Shown piece by piece: positions 1 to 13,697 of a DNA stretch of 64,000 bases. Source of the stretch: Strigamia acuminata. Lineage: Eukaryota; Arthropoda; Chilopoda; Geophilomorpha; Linotaeniidae. Positions within the stretch are counted from its first letter, which is position 1. Each line of letters begins with the position of its first letter. Under the pieces are notes generated by a model that was given only the letters and a program-made list of their open reading frames with translations, searched no databases and was not told where the DNA came from. The stretch is taken from assembly GCA_949358305.1 (NCBI GenBank), contig OX442315.1, positions 18,440,427 through 18,504,426 on the forward strand, given 5' to 3'. The position numbers were made by a program, and so were the translations under genes.

Positions 1-3000
1 TTTTTCTAGTTTTTCTTTTTAATTTTTCTCATTTCTTTTTTCAAAAGGAAGTAATAAGGAAAAATAAGAAAATTTTAAAAACGAAATTAACTTGTCACAT
101 TTTAAATACAAGGCGGGATATTTGATTGGTCCCTCTAACTTCCCTCTCTGGAGGTTCTTTGTTTGGTAGCCAAAGGGTTAGACCGGTGCTGGGTACACAG
201 TGGACCGGAGGAGTAATGTTCCTCAAAAAAAGGTTCAAAGGGTTGCTTTAGAAAAAAGGTCGAATTGAAAAGAATTTTTTTTTCTTTTTAATTTTTTTTA
301 ATTTTTAATTTTTAATTATTATTCGTTTAAAATTAAAAATTTCGGGTGTTTTTAATGGCGAAACGATCGAATTTGATGTGAATTTGATGAAAATAATTTA
401 CCTGGTTATTTTTGAATTTTGCCAAAATTTCCCTCGACGAAAATTGGAACTGGTTTGATCGTGTATGCATCGCACGCACAGGACTCAACCCTTTGAAACC
501 ACGAGCAACGTCCGCACGGCCTGGGCCTTTGCAAGACTCTTAGGGGGAGAGGAACCTGGCCCAATGTCCTGGACCAGTGTGGACGAGTCCAAGGTGTTTT
601 TGCTCGAGTGCTCAAAGGGTTACACGCTTAAGTGGACGCGGAACTGATGAGTTACAGCCTCGAGTCTTATGTGGCGTTGACGTTTTTTGTTTATTCCTTG
701 TTGTTTTGTTGTTTGTGATTTTTTTTTCTTCTTTCTTTTTCTCTTTCTTTTTCCGCTGCGGCAAAAAGGACGTGAAAAAGAGTCGAATATTTTGCAATTT
801 TATCATCGGAATTGTGTTGTGCTTCGTGTTTTTGCATTATGCGCCATCAACGCCATTTTGAAGTGGTTGAAAAAGCTTAAAAAACGTTAAAACGAGACGG
901 CGTACATATTGGTTTAATTTTTTTGTGGATATTTCAAGTGTGTGTTAAGGTGATGAGTTCCGGAATGGGCGTTGCCCGTGGTGTCTTGGCTTTTGATGCC
1001 TCTTGGTAGGTCTAACCCTCGATTTTTTTTCCCTCCGTGTTTTATACAGGGCGGGTTTCCATATAACATTCGTAGCAATCAAAACTGCTCTCTCGTATTT
1101 CAAGATTGTGATGGAATTGATGAAATATTAATTTCACTTTTAATTAATCAGAATAATGCGTGCTTTTCTCAATGTAGTCGGTCTCTTGGTCAAACAAACG
1201 TTTTGAGTTTTATATTTCGTTTCATATCGCACTTTACACGTCACATTTCCGCAAGCGTATATGTATAACAGCGTTCATTTTATAGCTAAATAATTAATAA
1301 ATCGTTCTCTATAATTAATAAATATGCATATATGTTTATAGAACGAAGGGAAAAAATTCTTAGAGGAAAAAGTTGTGAATTTTTTACAGAAAATAGCGAT
1401 TTAATTTTAAATGAAGAAAATGTTACTCAACTGTACGTCACTCAATATTCAAAATTAATGGTTAACTTGCTTTTAAAATGCACACATCATCAAATCGTAA
1501 TGGCTAAAATTTAAACAGCGATCAATTTTTTAACCGTATATATACACCATAAACACAACACAACAAGAAGCACGATTCACGTTTTTTCCCTCCATTTCAT
1601 ACGATATAACACACACACAAAACCTAGTCCCCATTTCTCGCTTACCTTCCAATCGTGTCGATTCGGCTGCGAACGTAATCACCTCACGTGACTATAAACT
1701 CGTGAAATAACACGTTAAAAAGAGCGAAATGTGCCGTGGGTTTTTGAGAGCCGAGTATCGAGCAACATTTCTCTCCCCAACGCTAAAAACAAAAGGCAAA
1801 GACCAGCTCCAAACTCTTTGAACCCATGAGCGGTCGTTAAGATGTGAATAGGGTCAGTTTTTTCCTGCCCACCTGCTTTAGATTTTTTTTTCTTCTCTCC
1901 AGCATTTTCCTTTGCTAAGCCGTATATTCTAGGGACAGGATTTTTGCCTCATGTGTTTTTTTTCGCTCGCCCAACTTACTTTAGAAAAGCTGGAAGGAGT
2001 AAAAGGGAGGGAAGCGGTGTTCGTGACTCCGAGGACAATTGATGAGGATGGCGTTGGGTTGCTTCCATCTTTGTCTTTGATCTCGTAAGATGATGATGAC
2101 AATAGCGAGGTCCAAGGAGATGCCCTGACCTTGTAACGAGTAGTCCGATGATTGGACGGAAACGTTCGCTTTCCGGGTGTCGTGCTCGGGGTCAGTGGGC
2201 CTTTGATACCTGCTTCTGACGGTCGAGAGTATCCTGACAAATCAACGCGATAATTTAAGCGCACTATTAAAACGGGATGGTGGGAATTGTTTGAGAAAGC
2301 AGTGGCTACTCACTTCTGGCACGTCGCATTTATTCTTCTGGGTTATTAAATGGTTTAATTATGGTGTCGGATGATTGACATTTTTAAAAAATATATCCAT
2401 TTTTTTTTTATTTTAAATTGATGGAAAAAAAAATATTTTTTTGTCGAGGGAAATTGCGAAATTAATGTCGTTTTACTGGGAGTGTTTTTAATTGGGTGAT
2501 AATTGATGTGCGATTTTTTTTTTTTTTTTTTTTTTTGGAGAAATGTTTTGAAAGAAATTTAATTTAAAAAAAAAAGAAAAGAAAAGTCCTTTTAATTTGA
2601 AATGTTTTTATTTATTTATTTATTATTATTATTATTTTTTTTTTAATTTTTAATTTTTTTTTTTAACCGTAGTCAAATAGATATTTCGATTTTTGCTTTT
2701 GTGCTGTCGACTCCGACTCTATTATTAGACGTCAATTTCAACGAGCGTTGACCGCATTTTTTTTCCCCCAATCTTTTGAAAACCTCTTTTTTTTTCTTTT
2801 CTTTCTTTTTCTTTTTCTCGAAAGTCAAAGCAGAGTTAAAAAAATGAAAGAGTTAAGGCATGCTAATGAGTGGATGAATTTGGCATGTAAAAGAGGGATT
2901 TTGTAGCGCTGGGGAGAAAAAAAAATCCAAGATTTAAAAAATTTTAAAAAAATTAAAAAAAAAAAAGAAATATTTTTAATATATTTAAAAAAAAAAAAAT

Positions 3001-3060
3001 TGGTGAAAACTCATTTAAAAAGATGAAAAATATAAAAACCAGTCTGTTGCAAGGTGGAGT
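1..3060. other. AT-rich non-coding sequence with GC-richer islands
   Basis: T-run-rich sequence with AAAGGGTT octamers at 172, 237, 487(-) and 614. GC-richer blocks lie at ~460-670 and ~1,930-2,230; the second carries a Ser/Thr/Pro-rich 111-codon minus-strand ORF with no splice evidence. A + strand open stretch (1,331-1,514), preceded by an acceptor-like gtttatag, ends in ...HHQIVMAKI and is unrecognised. Confidence 0.4.
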
Positions 3061-3064
3061 AAAA

Positions 3065-3292
3065 TCAATAGAAAAGGGTTAAAGAAAAGATGCGTGTTTT
3101 TTGTAGGTAAAACCCAGGAGGAAAAGGGTTAAAGAAAGGAGTGGACTGTGACTTGTCCTTCTGCGTTCGCCACAGCGTATCATTGCGCATGCGTGACTCA
3201 TTGGTAATGCAACACACGGAGCGAAAGGGTTGAGTGAAGCCAGGGCCGGGTAGCGAGCGAGCTTTTTCTGCCGTCGCCATCTTGTATGGGCG
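3065..3292 (-). promoter_or_regulatory. promoter-like motif cluster; possible minus-strand gene start
   Basis: Within ~110 bp lie an NRF1-like TGCGCATGCG (3184-3193), a perfect AP-1 word TGACTCA (3194-3200), an AAAGGGTTGAG octamer (3224-3231) and a YY1-like GCCATCTTG (3276-3284). On the minus strand the last reads CAAGATGGCGACGG. Its ATG opens a frame starting MATAEKARSLPGPG that stays open to ~3,065. In many animal promoters the AAGATGGC element lies just after the start site and contributes the initiator ATG, so a minus-strand first exon is possible. No convincing donor ends it. Two direct repeats GAAAAGGGTTAAAGAAA (3071 and 3121) lie downstream. Confidence 0.25.
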
Positions 3293-3299
3293 TGATAGA

Positions 3300-6200
3300 A
3301 ACGCATAAACCTTTAGGCTCACTCACTCCACCCACATATTGAAATGCCAGTCACGATGCATTTGAGTCCTGTCACTGTCAGGAAAATTATTTTTATTTTT
3401 TATTTTTTTTTTTTTATTATTATTATATATTTCCGATTGAAATTCGGTCTAGCAACGGCTGTTGTTGTGAAATGAAAGAAGTAAAGATTCGGGGATGATG
3501 CATTCGGGGGAATATTGTTTCTATGTATAATGAATGGCGAAGCGGTGGGAATTTATGACATGGAAATGCACCACTTTACTCGCTGATCCGACTTGTGAGG
3601 GACATGTGCGTTGATTCTCAAGTTTGGATATTACACTTCATTGCATATGGAGGTGTTTTAGAGAAAAGGGTTAGGGAGAAAGCGAGAGAGAGAGATGCCA
3701 TCCAGAGAAACTGTATTCAAATATCTTGCCATTTTGATGGAATATTTTGAGCCAAAACTCGCTTCTCTTCTCTCCCTTATATGAATACGAATTTCCAATT
3801 CAGATGATTGTAATAAAATAGAAATTTTGCTGCTTTTGTGTATATTGATGGGCTTGAAAGGGGTGAATTTTTAGACAAAATTAAACAAATATTTTTATAT
3901 ATTTAATTTTTTTTTTGACATTGTATTTTGTTTTGTGTTTATGAATTTATTTTTTATTTTTGGATTTTCGGATTAAAATGTAATAGAAAAATGAAGTTAT
4001 GAAGGAAAATTGAGTGGAGATATATCAGTTGGTGTCAGATTTCGTCTCGTCGCGTCTCGCTGAGAAGGTGGGGGTGGGGGGTCGGTCGTAATTTCTCGTG
4101 CAATTGAGCGTTGATTGCTAGATGCGCGTCGGACTCTAGCGTCGCCTCGTACTCTAATAGCGAATTGTACAAGAGACGCCAATCAAATTGGCTGCTGGCT
4201 TCCGATGCATTAAGTGCCAATCACGACGGAGACATCGACTCAGACGCCGCATGCGACTGAGTTCTTGAGGCTTGACGAAAAGCTCTCCAAAAAGGGCAGC
4301 CGGCGTCCGTGTTGACTGTGCAGGGAAGTGGCGACGCTCTAGTCTCGTTGGAACATCTCTCGCTGCTAATTAATGATTTCAAACTGGTCGGCCGTAGGGC
4401 GCACGCGCACACGTCACACTTCTGGGCGTCTTTTTCTTATTTGTCGTCGACTTGAGATATCAACGGGACTCGAACGACTTAATCACACTTGTCTTAAATG
4501 TTTCGACTCCTTTTTTGAAATTGAAAAAGGGAAAATTTATGATTTAAATTTTTTTTTTAAATTTTTTATTTTTATTTTTATTTTATTCTTATACTGAATC
4601 CGTTGTTCGACGGGGACACGTTGCTTTGACTCATACATCCATTAGTTTGTAATATTTGCAGCACGAATATTGAAAGGGTTGTTTGCAATAAAATGAGGGA
4701 AAAAAATTGAATATGAAAAATGAAGGAGAGAAAGAATTTTTTTTTTTGCTTCGCTAGTGTTTCAGTCGATGATGAATCGAGTGCAAATGTGTTGTTCAAC
4801 CCTTTCTTCTCTGTCGTGTGACGCCACCCTCACGACTAACGGCGATCGATCCACGCGCTCGCTGGGGCCCGGAATATTTTATTGAGGCGCGTGCGTTCTT
4901 CCCTAGGGACGGCCAATGGCACACGAGAAGAACGACAAGCGGCACACGGCCAAGAAAAGCAAAAATGTCGGCCATTTCAAAGCACTTAGATAAAATTTAG
5001 AATAAAATTAGAAAGACTATATCGCTTTGATGCATTTTTCAAAACAAATTTTTTTAAATCTAATTCCATTAACTTTTAAAACATGAAGTTTCAAGATATA
5101 TAAACAATTAGAAATACACATATATATATATTTTTTTTACTAATTAGTTTGGTTATATTTTGTATTTGTGTGTATATACTAGTACGTGTAAAGAAAATGT
5201 TATTTTGCGATTAAGCCATTCCAAAACCTCTTAAGCTAATAAATATCGATTTTTTTTTATTGATAATGTTCAATTTTTAAAGCTACAAGAAGTTTCATAC
5301 TTTGCGAATCTCGATTTAAATAGAACTTATATATATATATTTAAGATTTCATTGTTAAAGAATATGAAATTTATGAGTTTAAAATAAAAATCCTTAATAA
5401 ACAATAGATAAAAGTTGTCTTACCAGTTGATAAATTTTCGCATTTCTCTGCAAAGAAACCAATCACAGGTGCTTGACGCGTGTATAACTGCCCACATTGC
5501 AAGGACCTTCTCGTCTCAGCTATGGACCTAACCCCTATTGGGGGAAATGAGGAAGTGAGCAACTTAGGGGAGGGACTTAAAGCCAAGTTGAAAGCACCCC
5601 TTTTTAAACCCCCACATTATTATGTTAGTCGGGAGAGAGGAAAAAAGGGCAAAAGGTAGAAAATTTTAAAAGCGATTAAAATACTTAAACCTTATTATTT
5701 TGGCTTTTAAGAAGAATGTTATGGACTACTTGGGGCATGTCTTGGTGGCGTGGCTACGCCTGCTTGTGGCTGACCTCAGGCATGCTTGGCCTCGGTTTGG
5801 TCTCGGGGCGCGTCTGAAGCTAGACGGAACCCACCTCGTAACACCTGGGGGGTCCAATGATGACCAAAGACCGCGCCCCCCCTTTGCCCTCATCCTTGGA
5901 ATAACGGGCTTCTCAGCAGTGAGCCGGAAGTAGACACGGAAGTTAAGACGGCTGGCCACCCTTGGATCTAAGGGGTTATTGGCCTCAGAAAGGGGTAGGG
6001 GATAAGAGACGGGTGCGGGGGATAAAATCCCATGGTTCATCATCAGTCAACTCGATACGAGTTGTTCAAAGGAAAGGAATGTTTTTACTCTTTTGATAAA
6101 CGCTTCACTCATCTCATGTTGTAACCTGTTTTTGGACACGCACAAAAAAGGGTTTTGCAGTGAAGCCCGACATTTTTATTTTTGTTCTTTATTTATTTTT

Positions 6201-8915
6201 TATTTTTTATTTTTATTTTTGTTGGATTTTTTTTTTTGGGTGAGATATTTACGTTTGATCGAGGGATAAATAACTGATATGAAATGTAATTTTGTTTTTA
6301 AACGATTTTGGCATTTGAGGTTAATTTGATGTTGGCGGTGGGAACTTTAATTTTATTTATTTTGAACGTTAGATGTCTAGGAAATGAAATTTGATCGAAG
6401 TTAAGTGGGGAATATAAGGAAAATTTAAAGTTTCAATGATTTTGTCGTCTTTTTTTCTTTTAATTTTTAATTTTAATTGGTGTTTTGTATACGTGCAAGT
6501 TGGAAATTTAGAGCAAATTGTTTTGGTTTTGACTTTGTTGTTCCTACGTCATGACAGAATATTAATTAAGATTTTTAAAAAGAAAAAAAAAATAGAAATA
6601 AAGTGTATATAAATTATACATATTTAAATTTTTGGATTTACGCGAGATGTCATTGACAGAAGAAACGAAGAAAGAAAAAAAATATTGATTCCAAAATTAA
6701 TAGAATTTTTATTTATTTTTATACATTTCAATTTTAGATATGTAATTATTTCTGTAATGTGTTATCTCTTTCCTCGAATTTCGAGATTTCTTTTCGAGTC
6801 TTGCGCGCCCACACAAAAAATGAGGTTTCAAAACATTAATTACGGTAACTCTCCATACAGAAAATGAAAATGAAATGTAAAAAAAAATAAAATAAAACAA
6901 ATAAAACAAATAGAAAAGAGTGTTTTGGATAAACAGATTGGGAGCAAAAAAATTGCAGGGACTAAAAAGGATTTGGGAGTGACAGCAGCATAAGGCCTAG
7001 TTGGCGTGAGTAAAAATGGTGCCGCATTTGCTCGTTGCCGTGTGATCGTTTCGGAAGTGTTTTCCACACTAATTTTGTACGTATCGTGATTAATACGCGA
7101 GCAAATCGCATCTCGCCGATCGAACAGCCGTCATTCAAACGCATCACGCAAGATGTGTTGTCGTAAAAATTCTTCTTTCGCACACTTAAGGTATAGAATC
7201 GAACGCCGAATGCAATTTACGACTTAGGCCTAAATTATTGAGCTGCAGTTGCTGTCAGCTGTTCACGGATTCATCGACACATGTTTGCATTTTGAGATGG
7301 TCACTTTTATTTATTTGCGAGTCAAAACTTTGGACTGATTATGGATTCATCAGCTGTTATTCCAATTTAAATTTGGTTTGGGGATCCTGTTCACCAAAGT
7401 AGAAAAACAAATGCTCATCAAAAGGGTTTGTGTTGTTTATACAACTCGATTACGAGTAAAGAGAACGTGGCCAGTTGTGTGATAGTTTAAGACCAACCTT
7501 ATCTTGTTTACCTCCAACTATTGATACAAGCGACCACTACTGCGGATACCAATTCCTTTGCGAAAACTTCAACTCTTGTTTACTTAAACTTTTCAAATCA
7601 CTCGAGATTTTTATTAATAAAAAGATTTTTTTTCTTTTTTCTTTTTTCGATTTTTAATATTTAAAAAAATAAAATGGATTAAAAATTTGGCTCTCACGGT
7701 GATGGGCGGCTTTCGCTTTTCGATGTCCAGCTGAGAAAATGGTAGCCAGTGTCCAGTGTTGGAGTGGACCTGCGCACGTGAAAAGAAGGGGGTCCATCGT
7801 TTGTTGTACGGGCAGTAAAAAAGGAAACTAGTTGTCGAGTCTCCTGATTAGATCAGGTTCCACCCGCCGGACACAAGATTTCTCAGGTGCAAGATATGGC
7901 TGGTGGCCAGTTTGGAGACCCCTTTCTTGACCTCATCCTCGTGATTCATGCGCTGAGACCGAAGCGCCAACATTGGCCTATCGTTAATTCACCTTCTTAG
8001 TTGAAAGTCTTAGGAGTGGCCAGACAAAATCTTCTCTTTAATTCTGGTCGCTAAATGGCTTTTATAAAATGACGCACATTTTTCAAATAAAAGAGCAAAA
8101 TTAGAAGAAGAAAAAAAAACAATTAATTCCTTTAACACAAATTGTAAGATTGCGTATGGGAAGGAGAGGAGAGACAGAGATGTTAGTTAATTAGTTGCAA
8201 ATTAATATTTTGTTGTGGATTATGGTGAACGTGATATGGGAGTTTTAATTTTGTAAATGTGATCATTTATCCGATTATGTGTTGAAATATTATTTCGCAT
8301 CCCTTTAATCGGATATGTAATTTAAATTGCCTTTAATTTATATAGTTGCGAGAGCACAACGTAAAACGTACAACGAAAGTAATGAAGGAAGGAGTGAGTG
8401 AAATGTGTTTTGTGAAATATGTTTTGTGTCTCGTCGTTACTCGGCCTCGTCTGCCTCGTATCTTCTCGTTTCCTCCTCCTTTTTCTTACACCGTCGTCGT
8501 CGTCGTCCTTGTCGCGACACATAAATAAATAAAAGGTCTGAGATTTTAAATATTGAGCTTTTTGCTATTAGGGTTGAGACTTGTATTTCCATGGGAGCAT
8601 ATTCGCAGCCTATTGATATCAACTCATTCATTCTCAATGTGGCGAGAACATAAACGCAAGTTCTGGTCCATGTCACCTTTCCCATATTATCTGCTGACTG
8701 GGGGCTGGGGAAAGATCAAAGTATGAAGTTGGAATAAAAAATAAAGCAAGCAAAGCAAGGTATACATGCTGTCTCCGGCCATGAAAGACTTTTCTTCCCC
8801 TTTTCCCCCCTCGGCCGTGGACACTGGATCTCAGAGTAGTGGACTTGCCGGACTGGTCACGGGAGAGACCCGAGTTGAACGTACCACCTCACGACCCCTT
8901 TCTATTTGCTTGCAG
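3300..8915. other. AT-rich non-coding sequence
   Basis: AAAGGGTT octamers occur at 3665, 4673, 4798(-), 6147 and 7421. GC-rich blocks lie at ~4,020-4,420, ~4,800-4,970, ~5,740-6,060, ~7,690-7,990 and ~8,700-8,915. They resemble regulatory islands or old repeat fragments. ORFs over them are unconvincing, and no gene is supported. Confidence 0.4.
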
Positions 8916-9054
8916 GGACTTGCCACCCACCGCCCTCCTGGCCACTAAAACTCACCACTCTTTTACCTGACCAGAGGCCATGAGGAGACACCAACGGCTA
9001 AGAAGCATCGAGGAGTTTTGCTTCAAAACATCCAACAGATTCTCGACACATCAG
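8916..9054 (+). other. strongly delimited exon candidate with start codon (MRRHQRL...)
   Basis: The acceptor cctttctatttgcttgcag and the donor CACATCAG|gtagga bound 139 bp. All three frames are closed upstream, but an ATG at 8,980 in a fair Kozak context (gaggccATGa) opens 25 codons (MRRHQRLRSIEEFCFKTSNR...) and reaches the donor in phase 0. It therefore looks like a 5' exon with leader and initiation codon. The peptide is not recognised. If spliced directly to the nab first coding exon the frame would meet a stop at once, so for nab it could only be leader with an upstream ORF. It may equally belong to another + strand gene whose later exons I cannot find. Confidence 0.45.
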
Positions 9055-10194
9055 GTAGGAAGCACTTTATTCGTATTACCATCTAGAACTGCTTTTTTTT
9101 ATACCTCACTTCTATCGTGCTCAAAGGGGTGACCTTCTACTGTCAATGAACTCTGCATGAAAATTCAAACACCTTATTTTTCACCTTATTTTTCACTTGT
9201 TATTTTCCTTACGCGTTTATTATTATTTGCCTCCATGTTTCGATTCCTCGCGCTTTTTTCCGCCTGTTTTTTAAAACGAGTCTTATTTTTCTACACTTAT
9301 TATATCTCGTCTTATTAGTTGCGTAATTATGTGTTTGGAGGAAATCAGGATAATATTTTTGTATTGGATATTTTTTTTGTATTTGTGGATTTTTATATCT
9401 CGAGGAACGAAAGATGCTGCATGTAAAAGTAGGCTTAAATGGTGGTTCTGGTTAAGGGAAAAATGTAGGAAAATATGTGACAATCTTTAGGTGTAGTGTT
9501 ACATACACCTGCTTATAGTGTATAGGTTTGATTGACAGGTTTGACTCGGTGTATTATTCAGGTGAATAGAAGTTGAGGGCATTCACCCTGGTTTTTGGAT
9601 AAGAGTCGAGGATTCAAAATGGAGATACAGGATTATACGAGGCGAATGGTTATTTTTCATACTTCATCCATCAAATCATACGAGTGTTGATATTTATTTA
9701 ATTTAAAAGTTTAATTTGAACAGGAGGGCGCAATAAAAAGGAATTAAACGGGAGCATTTAGGCGGCCGTGTGCATAGTTATGTTTTTTAGTGAGCTAAGA
9801 GGGGCGTTGGCTATTAAACCGAATGTTGAGCAAGATGCAGATGTAGCGTTACGTAAGAGGAAGATTAATTTTTCTATGAGGAGGAAATGAGAAAATGCAA
9901 TTTGCTTGAAACTCATTTATATCCGCCATCATTTGGTTATTTTGTGAGAGAGGGATAAAAGGTGAAATCCTTTGCCATTTGAACTCTATACGCGTGAAAT
10001 GTAAACTTGTTGAAAATATTTATTCATTAATACAAAGTTAATTTCTTGAAGAGCGGTCGGCTCTTGTTTTGTCAATATGTAATTTGGACCAAGAATTTTC
10101 GTAATAATTATTACTTAACTGTGCGTTGCATTTCCGAGAGGAGAGGAGAGAGAGAAACATCCGAGTTTAAAGTGATGCGGTGCATGTCCGTAAA

Positions 10195-10230
10195 ACGAGG
10201 CGAGGCGAGGCGAGCCGAGGCCGAGGCGTA
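10195..10230. repeat. (GAGGC)n pentamer microsatellite
   Basis: Imperfect tandem gaggc units within a GC-rich block. Confidence 0.7.
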
Positions 10231-12876
10231 GTAAAAGAAGTTTGGCCGCGTTGCATTTGTGTGCACACTGACAACATTTGTATTGGCGAAACGCGTTTAA
10301 ACGAGTCGAGTTTATTAAGTTATCGCGTCGGTGTCGGACGTGGACGTGGACGTGCAGTATCCTGTCGTCTTGCTTTCCTTCTTTCTCCCTGACGAGTGCC
10401 AAAGGGTTTTGTAGGCGTGGCCCGTTGGCCAGCACTGTTGCGTTGAGACGATGAAGCCTTGGTTTTGCGCGTCCCTCCTTTGGGGTCCACTCAAGTGCGC
10501 TAAGGTTCTCCGGTGGCCCCATTGTCTGGCCGGACCCCGACTGTCCAGTCGCGTGACCTCACACTGACCTCAGTTTGCAAGCAATGGCGAGTTGCGCGAA
10601 TGGAGGCTCAGCCGGGGACCAAAGAACTCGAAAGGGGTGGTGGGTGCGAGGGAGTTTGGGTGGTGTGGGAGAAAGCGTCCAGTCTGGCCAATTGTATGAG
10701 AATCAGTCCCCGCCTAGTTCTTTCACTGTCCACTGGTCACTGGGCCTCCATTCAGCCGGGCTAGAGGAAGACAGGGGGTTAGAGTTGTGACCGGAAAGAG
10801 AAGAAGAAAGAAAAGAAGTTTTAGTAGATTAAGAAAAACCAACTGTGTCTACTTTTGATGTGTCTAGTTGATGTCCGGTTGGACTGCATCATCAACTCTA
10901 CACCCCCCTACCCCTTTTCGTCGCGGTGGTCGTCGGCCTGGACGTCTACTGTTTGTATGTAGGTGAAAAGTGTCGGGCAGCTGCTCCTTGTTTGTTATGT
11001 ATAGGGCTCGGCCACTGGCCATTCATAGATAGTGGACAAGGGAGCGTCTCCGAGGACCCGTTTCCCCATTTACGGACCAGACATTGACCAATCGAGTGAT
11101 GCAAAGTGCTGGCCGCCCGGCTTAAAATTAAACAAACTGTGTGATTGAGGATGTTCACTTTGAAATGAAAGGTTTGATAATTTGATCGTTTTGTTGCCGG
11201 AAAAATGCGCGGTGAAAAATGACGAGTTTCCGCTGACACTTTGCCGTCATTTACCGATGCCGAGGATTTATGAAACGAAACGAACGAAACTCAACGAACG
11301 ATGGATTTGACTTTGACTGCCGCCGATTTGTGTCCGACTTTTTCTTTCAGCCCGATGGATAATTTAAACGGAATTTTAAAGTTTGTGCGAATAAATTTGT
11401 GAGCTTTTTGCGGGGTCGGGCAAAATCGAATCCCCCGTGTATTGTATTCTACATTGTTTTATTGTACGAGCGTCTAGACGTACACTTGTTTCGGTTTGTC
11501 TGTCTGGCTCTGGCGTTTTCGGGGGTCTTAAAATGACCATGGGTTTGCAGCATTTCTTCTGTTGTTTGCTGATTACATCAATTTATTAGTCGTGCTTTTG
11601 CTTTTTATGTTTCGCTCGTTGTCATTGCGAGAGTATTAATTAAAATATATTGTCCATTTGTATCTTATCGTGGCGACGAAGAGGCCATTTTTGGATCGTT
11701 TCGCTCCCGTTTTTTCTTTATTTGCTCGGTTGGAACCATCATGCGCGTTTTTGGCGTGAAAAACGTGATGCAATTAAACGCTTTATGCAATTTCTCTTGG
11801 CCTAAAATATCCAACACATTCTGTGAGACTAGAAAACAATGTAACGTGAAGTTTATTTGCATGCTGCATCACTAGAGCACATGATTTGCTTGTTTTTATA
11901 CACGTTTCTTCTTCCGCATGACGCGTTTTCTTTTTCCAGTTCGCCGTAAACTCGGTGTCTTTTGTTGCATATTAATTTTTTTATATTATTTTTTTAAAAA
12001 TTCTTATTTTATTAACTTTTTGTTATTATTTTATTTTACCAAGTTAAATTTAGCTGCAAATCCCTTGAGCTCATGTTGTATCAGTAGATTTGAGCTCGCA
12101 GATTCGTGTTGTTTTATCAGATGGCCCGAAAGCCCGTTTAAAAGGTAAGGAATTTAAGATATATCTTTTTCTTACTTTCTTTTAATGGGTTGAAAGATGT
12201 AAAACGAAGAATCCAACCCCCGCACATTGTAATTGCATAAAATGTAAATAAAGGAAACGAAACAGATGGGCAAGAAAGAGAGAAGCGAAAGAGTCGCATC
12301 AAAAATGGCGGCTGTCTCATGTTTTGTGCATGCAAAAGGGTTGAGGCCACGACAGTTGTAATACATTAGTAGCCTTATTATATCGAAACAGTCGGCCGGC
12401 ACGTTTGCAACGTGACTGCGAGTCATGTGTGTGCCGTGTCAAACTGACCAAGTGGATGAAATGAATTTGGGCATGGCCTCCCCTATGGTCGTCCAGTTTG
12501 ATGCATAAATTTGTTAATTGTCGTCACTCCCTGCGAGGAAGGAACCTCTTTGGTGGAACGAACCTTGTTCCACATTTGAACATCAGTCTCCGCCCGAAGG
12601 CTTCTTTTCTGCTTGACTGAGAAGCCGCTTGCAAAGCCAACCTCAAGTGGATAGACTGGATCACTTACAAGATGACGAGAGCTGCACTGCACTGCATCCC
12701 GACGTGTTTGAAAAGCAAGCCTTGTTCGTGCACGCGAGTCAATTGCATTGCATGACCAAAACCACCAGTATTCTGGCGGCTCTATTAAATAGAATGCTAA
12801 GAAAACGGGCCGTGCGGTGGTGAGCAATGCACCATAGTTTTATTCGGTCGGATGGTGCGAATGTGCGGAACGATAC

Positions 12877-12903
12877 GGAACGAAACGAAACGAAACGAAG
12901 CGA
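12877..12903. repeat. (CGAAA)n pentamer microsatellite
   Basis: Four to five tandem cgaaa/cgaag units; similar gaacg/gaaac words also occur at ~11,274-11,300. Confidence 0.7.
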
Positions 12904-13671
12904 CGATTCGGGATTCGGGAATGCACGCAAATGGAAACGTGAGGAATTGTTTTGATCGTGATTACGTCAAACGATGATCTTAAGTAGCAAGTCGCATTTC
13001 CAATTGCAACGAGGGCCAGAAGGGTTATACATGTGCGGGGAATATAATTTTGCCAGCAAGACAAGTGCCGATGCTCGTTGTGTGAGCCAGTGTTCATGAA
13101 ATTTTCATATTGATGGCGCCTCGGTCGATGCGCGGGATCCGCCCCCCCGTGAGCATTGGCTCTGCGCGCCCTAGCGGCCGCTGGGGCGGAGCCTGGCACT
13201 AATTAAATCCGCGCTGGCATCCAGTGAACGTCTTAACTTATTCCACGGCAACTTGAAAACAAATTTCCATTTGCGAGGAAAGCCAACTCCCACCCTAGCA
13301 TTGCTTGGATGCTGCCTGCTGGTGCCATGCGCTCCCTTCTCCATCTTGCACACGCTTCCTTAATGGCAGAGCCATTTAGGACAACGAGGCGACGACCCCT
13401 CCTTCCCCTCATCCTCCCCTCTTGAATTCCCCCACTTTGCAGTCTCTTATCCACTCCCACCCTCAGATGGGCGATGCGCTCTAGACATGACAGTTTAGAG
13501 CGAGACATATGGCATCTCATCATTGAACTGACTTGCATTAAAATAAAGAGCTGTAACTGAGAAAATGATATGGGATACAAGTGCACTTGTGTCACGCGCA
13601 TACACCTGCTCGACACCACTACTCTAACCTACTATTTAAGTACCCTTGCGCACAACTAGGGTATGTCGGTG

Positions 13672-13697
13672 CGCGCGACGCGACGCGACGCGACGCC
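13672..13697. repeat. (GCGAC)n pentamer microsatellite
   Basis: Tandem gcgac units (about four perfect), all CpG-containing, in an AT-rich setting. Confidence 0.8.

Noticed and set aside
1929-2264. 111-codon Ser/Thr/Pro-rich minus-strand ORF
   Set aside because: Composition is plausible for a disordered protein, but there are no acceptor/donor sites or homology; kept only as a note.
9238-9280. tRNA T-loop-like tttcgattcct followed by a T run
   Set aside because: No matching A box or acceptor stem upstream.
12483-13619. Minus-strand ORFs of 114-128 codons
   Set aside because: Lie in GC-rich patches, overlap each other in different frames, no recognisable domain.
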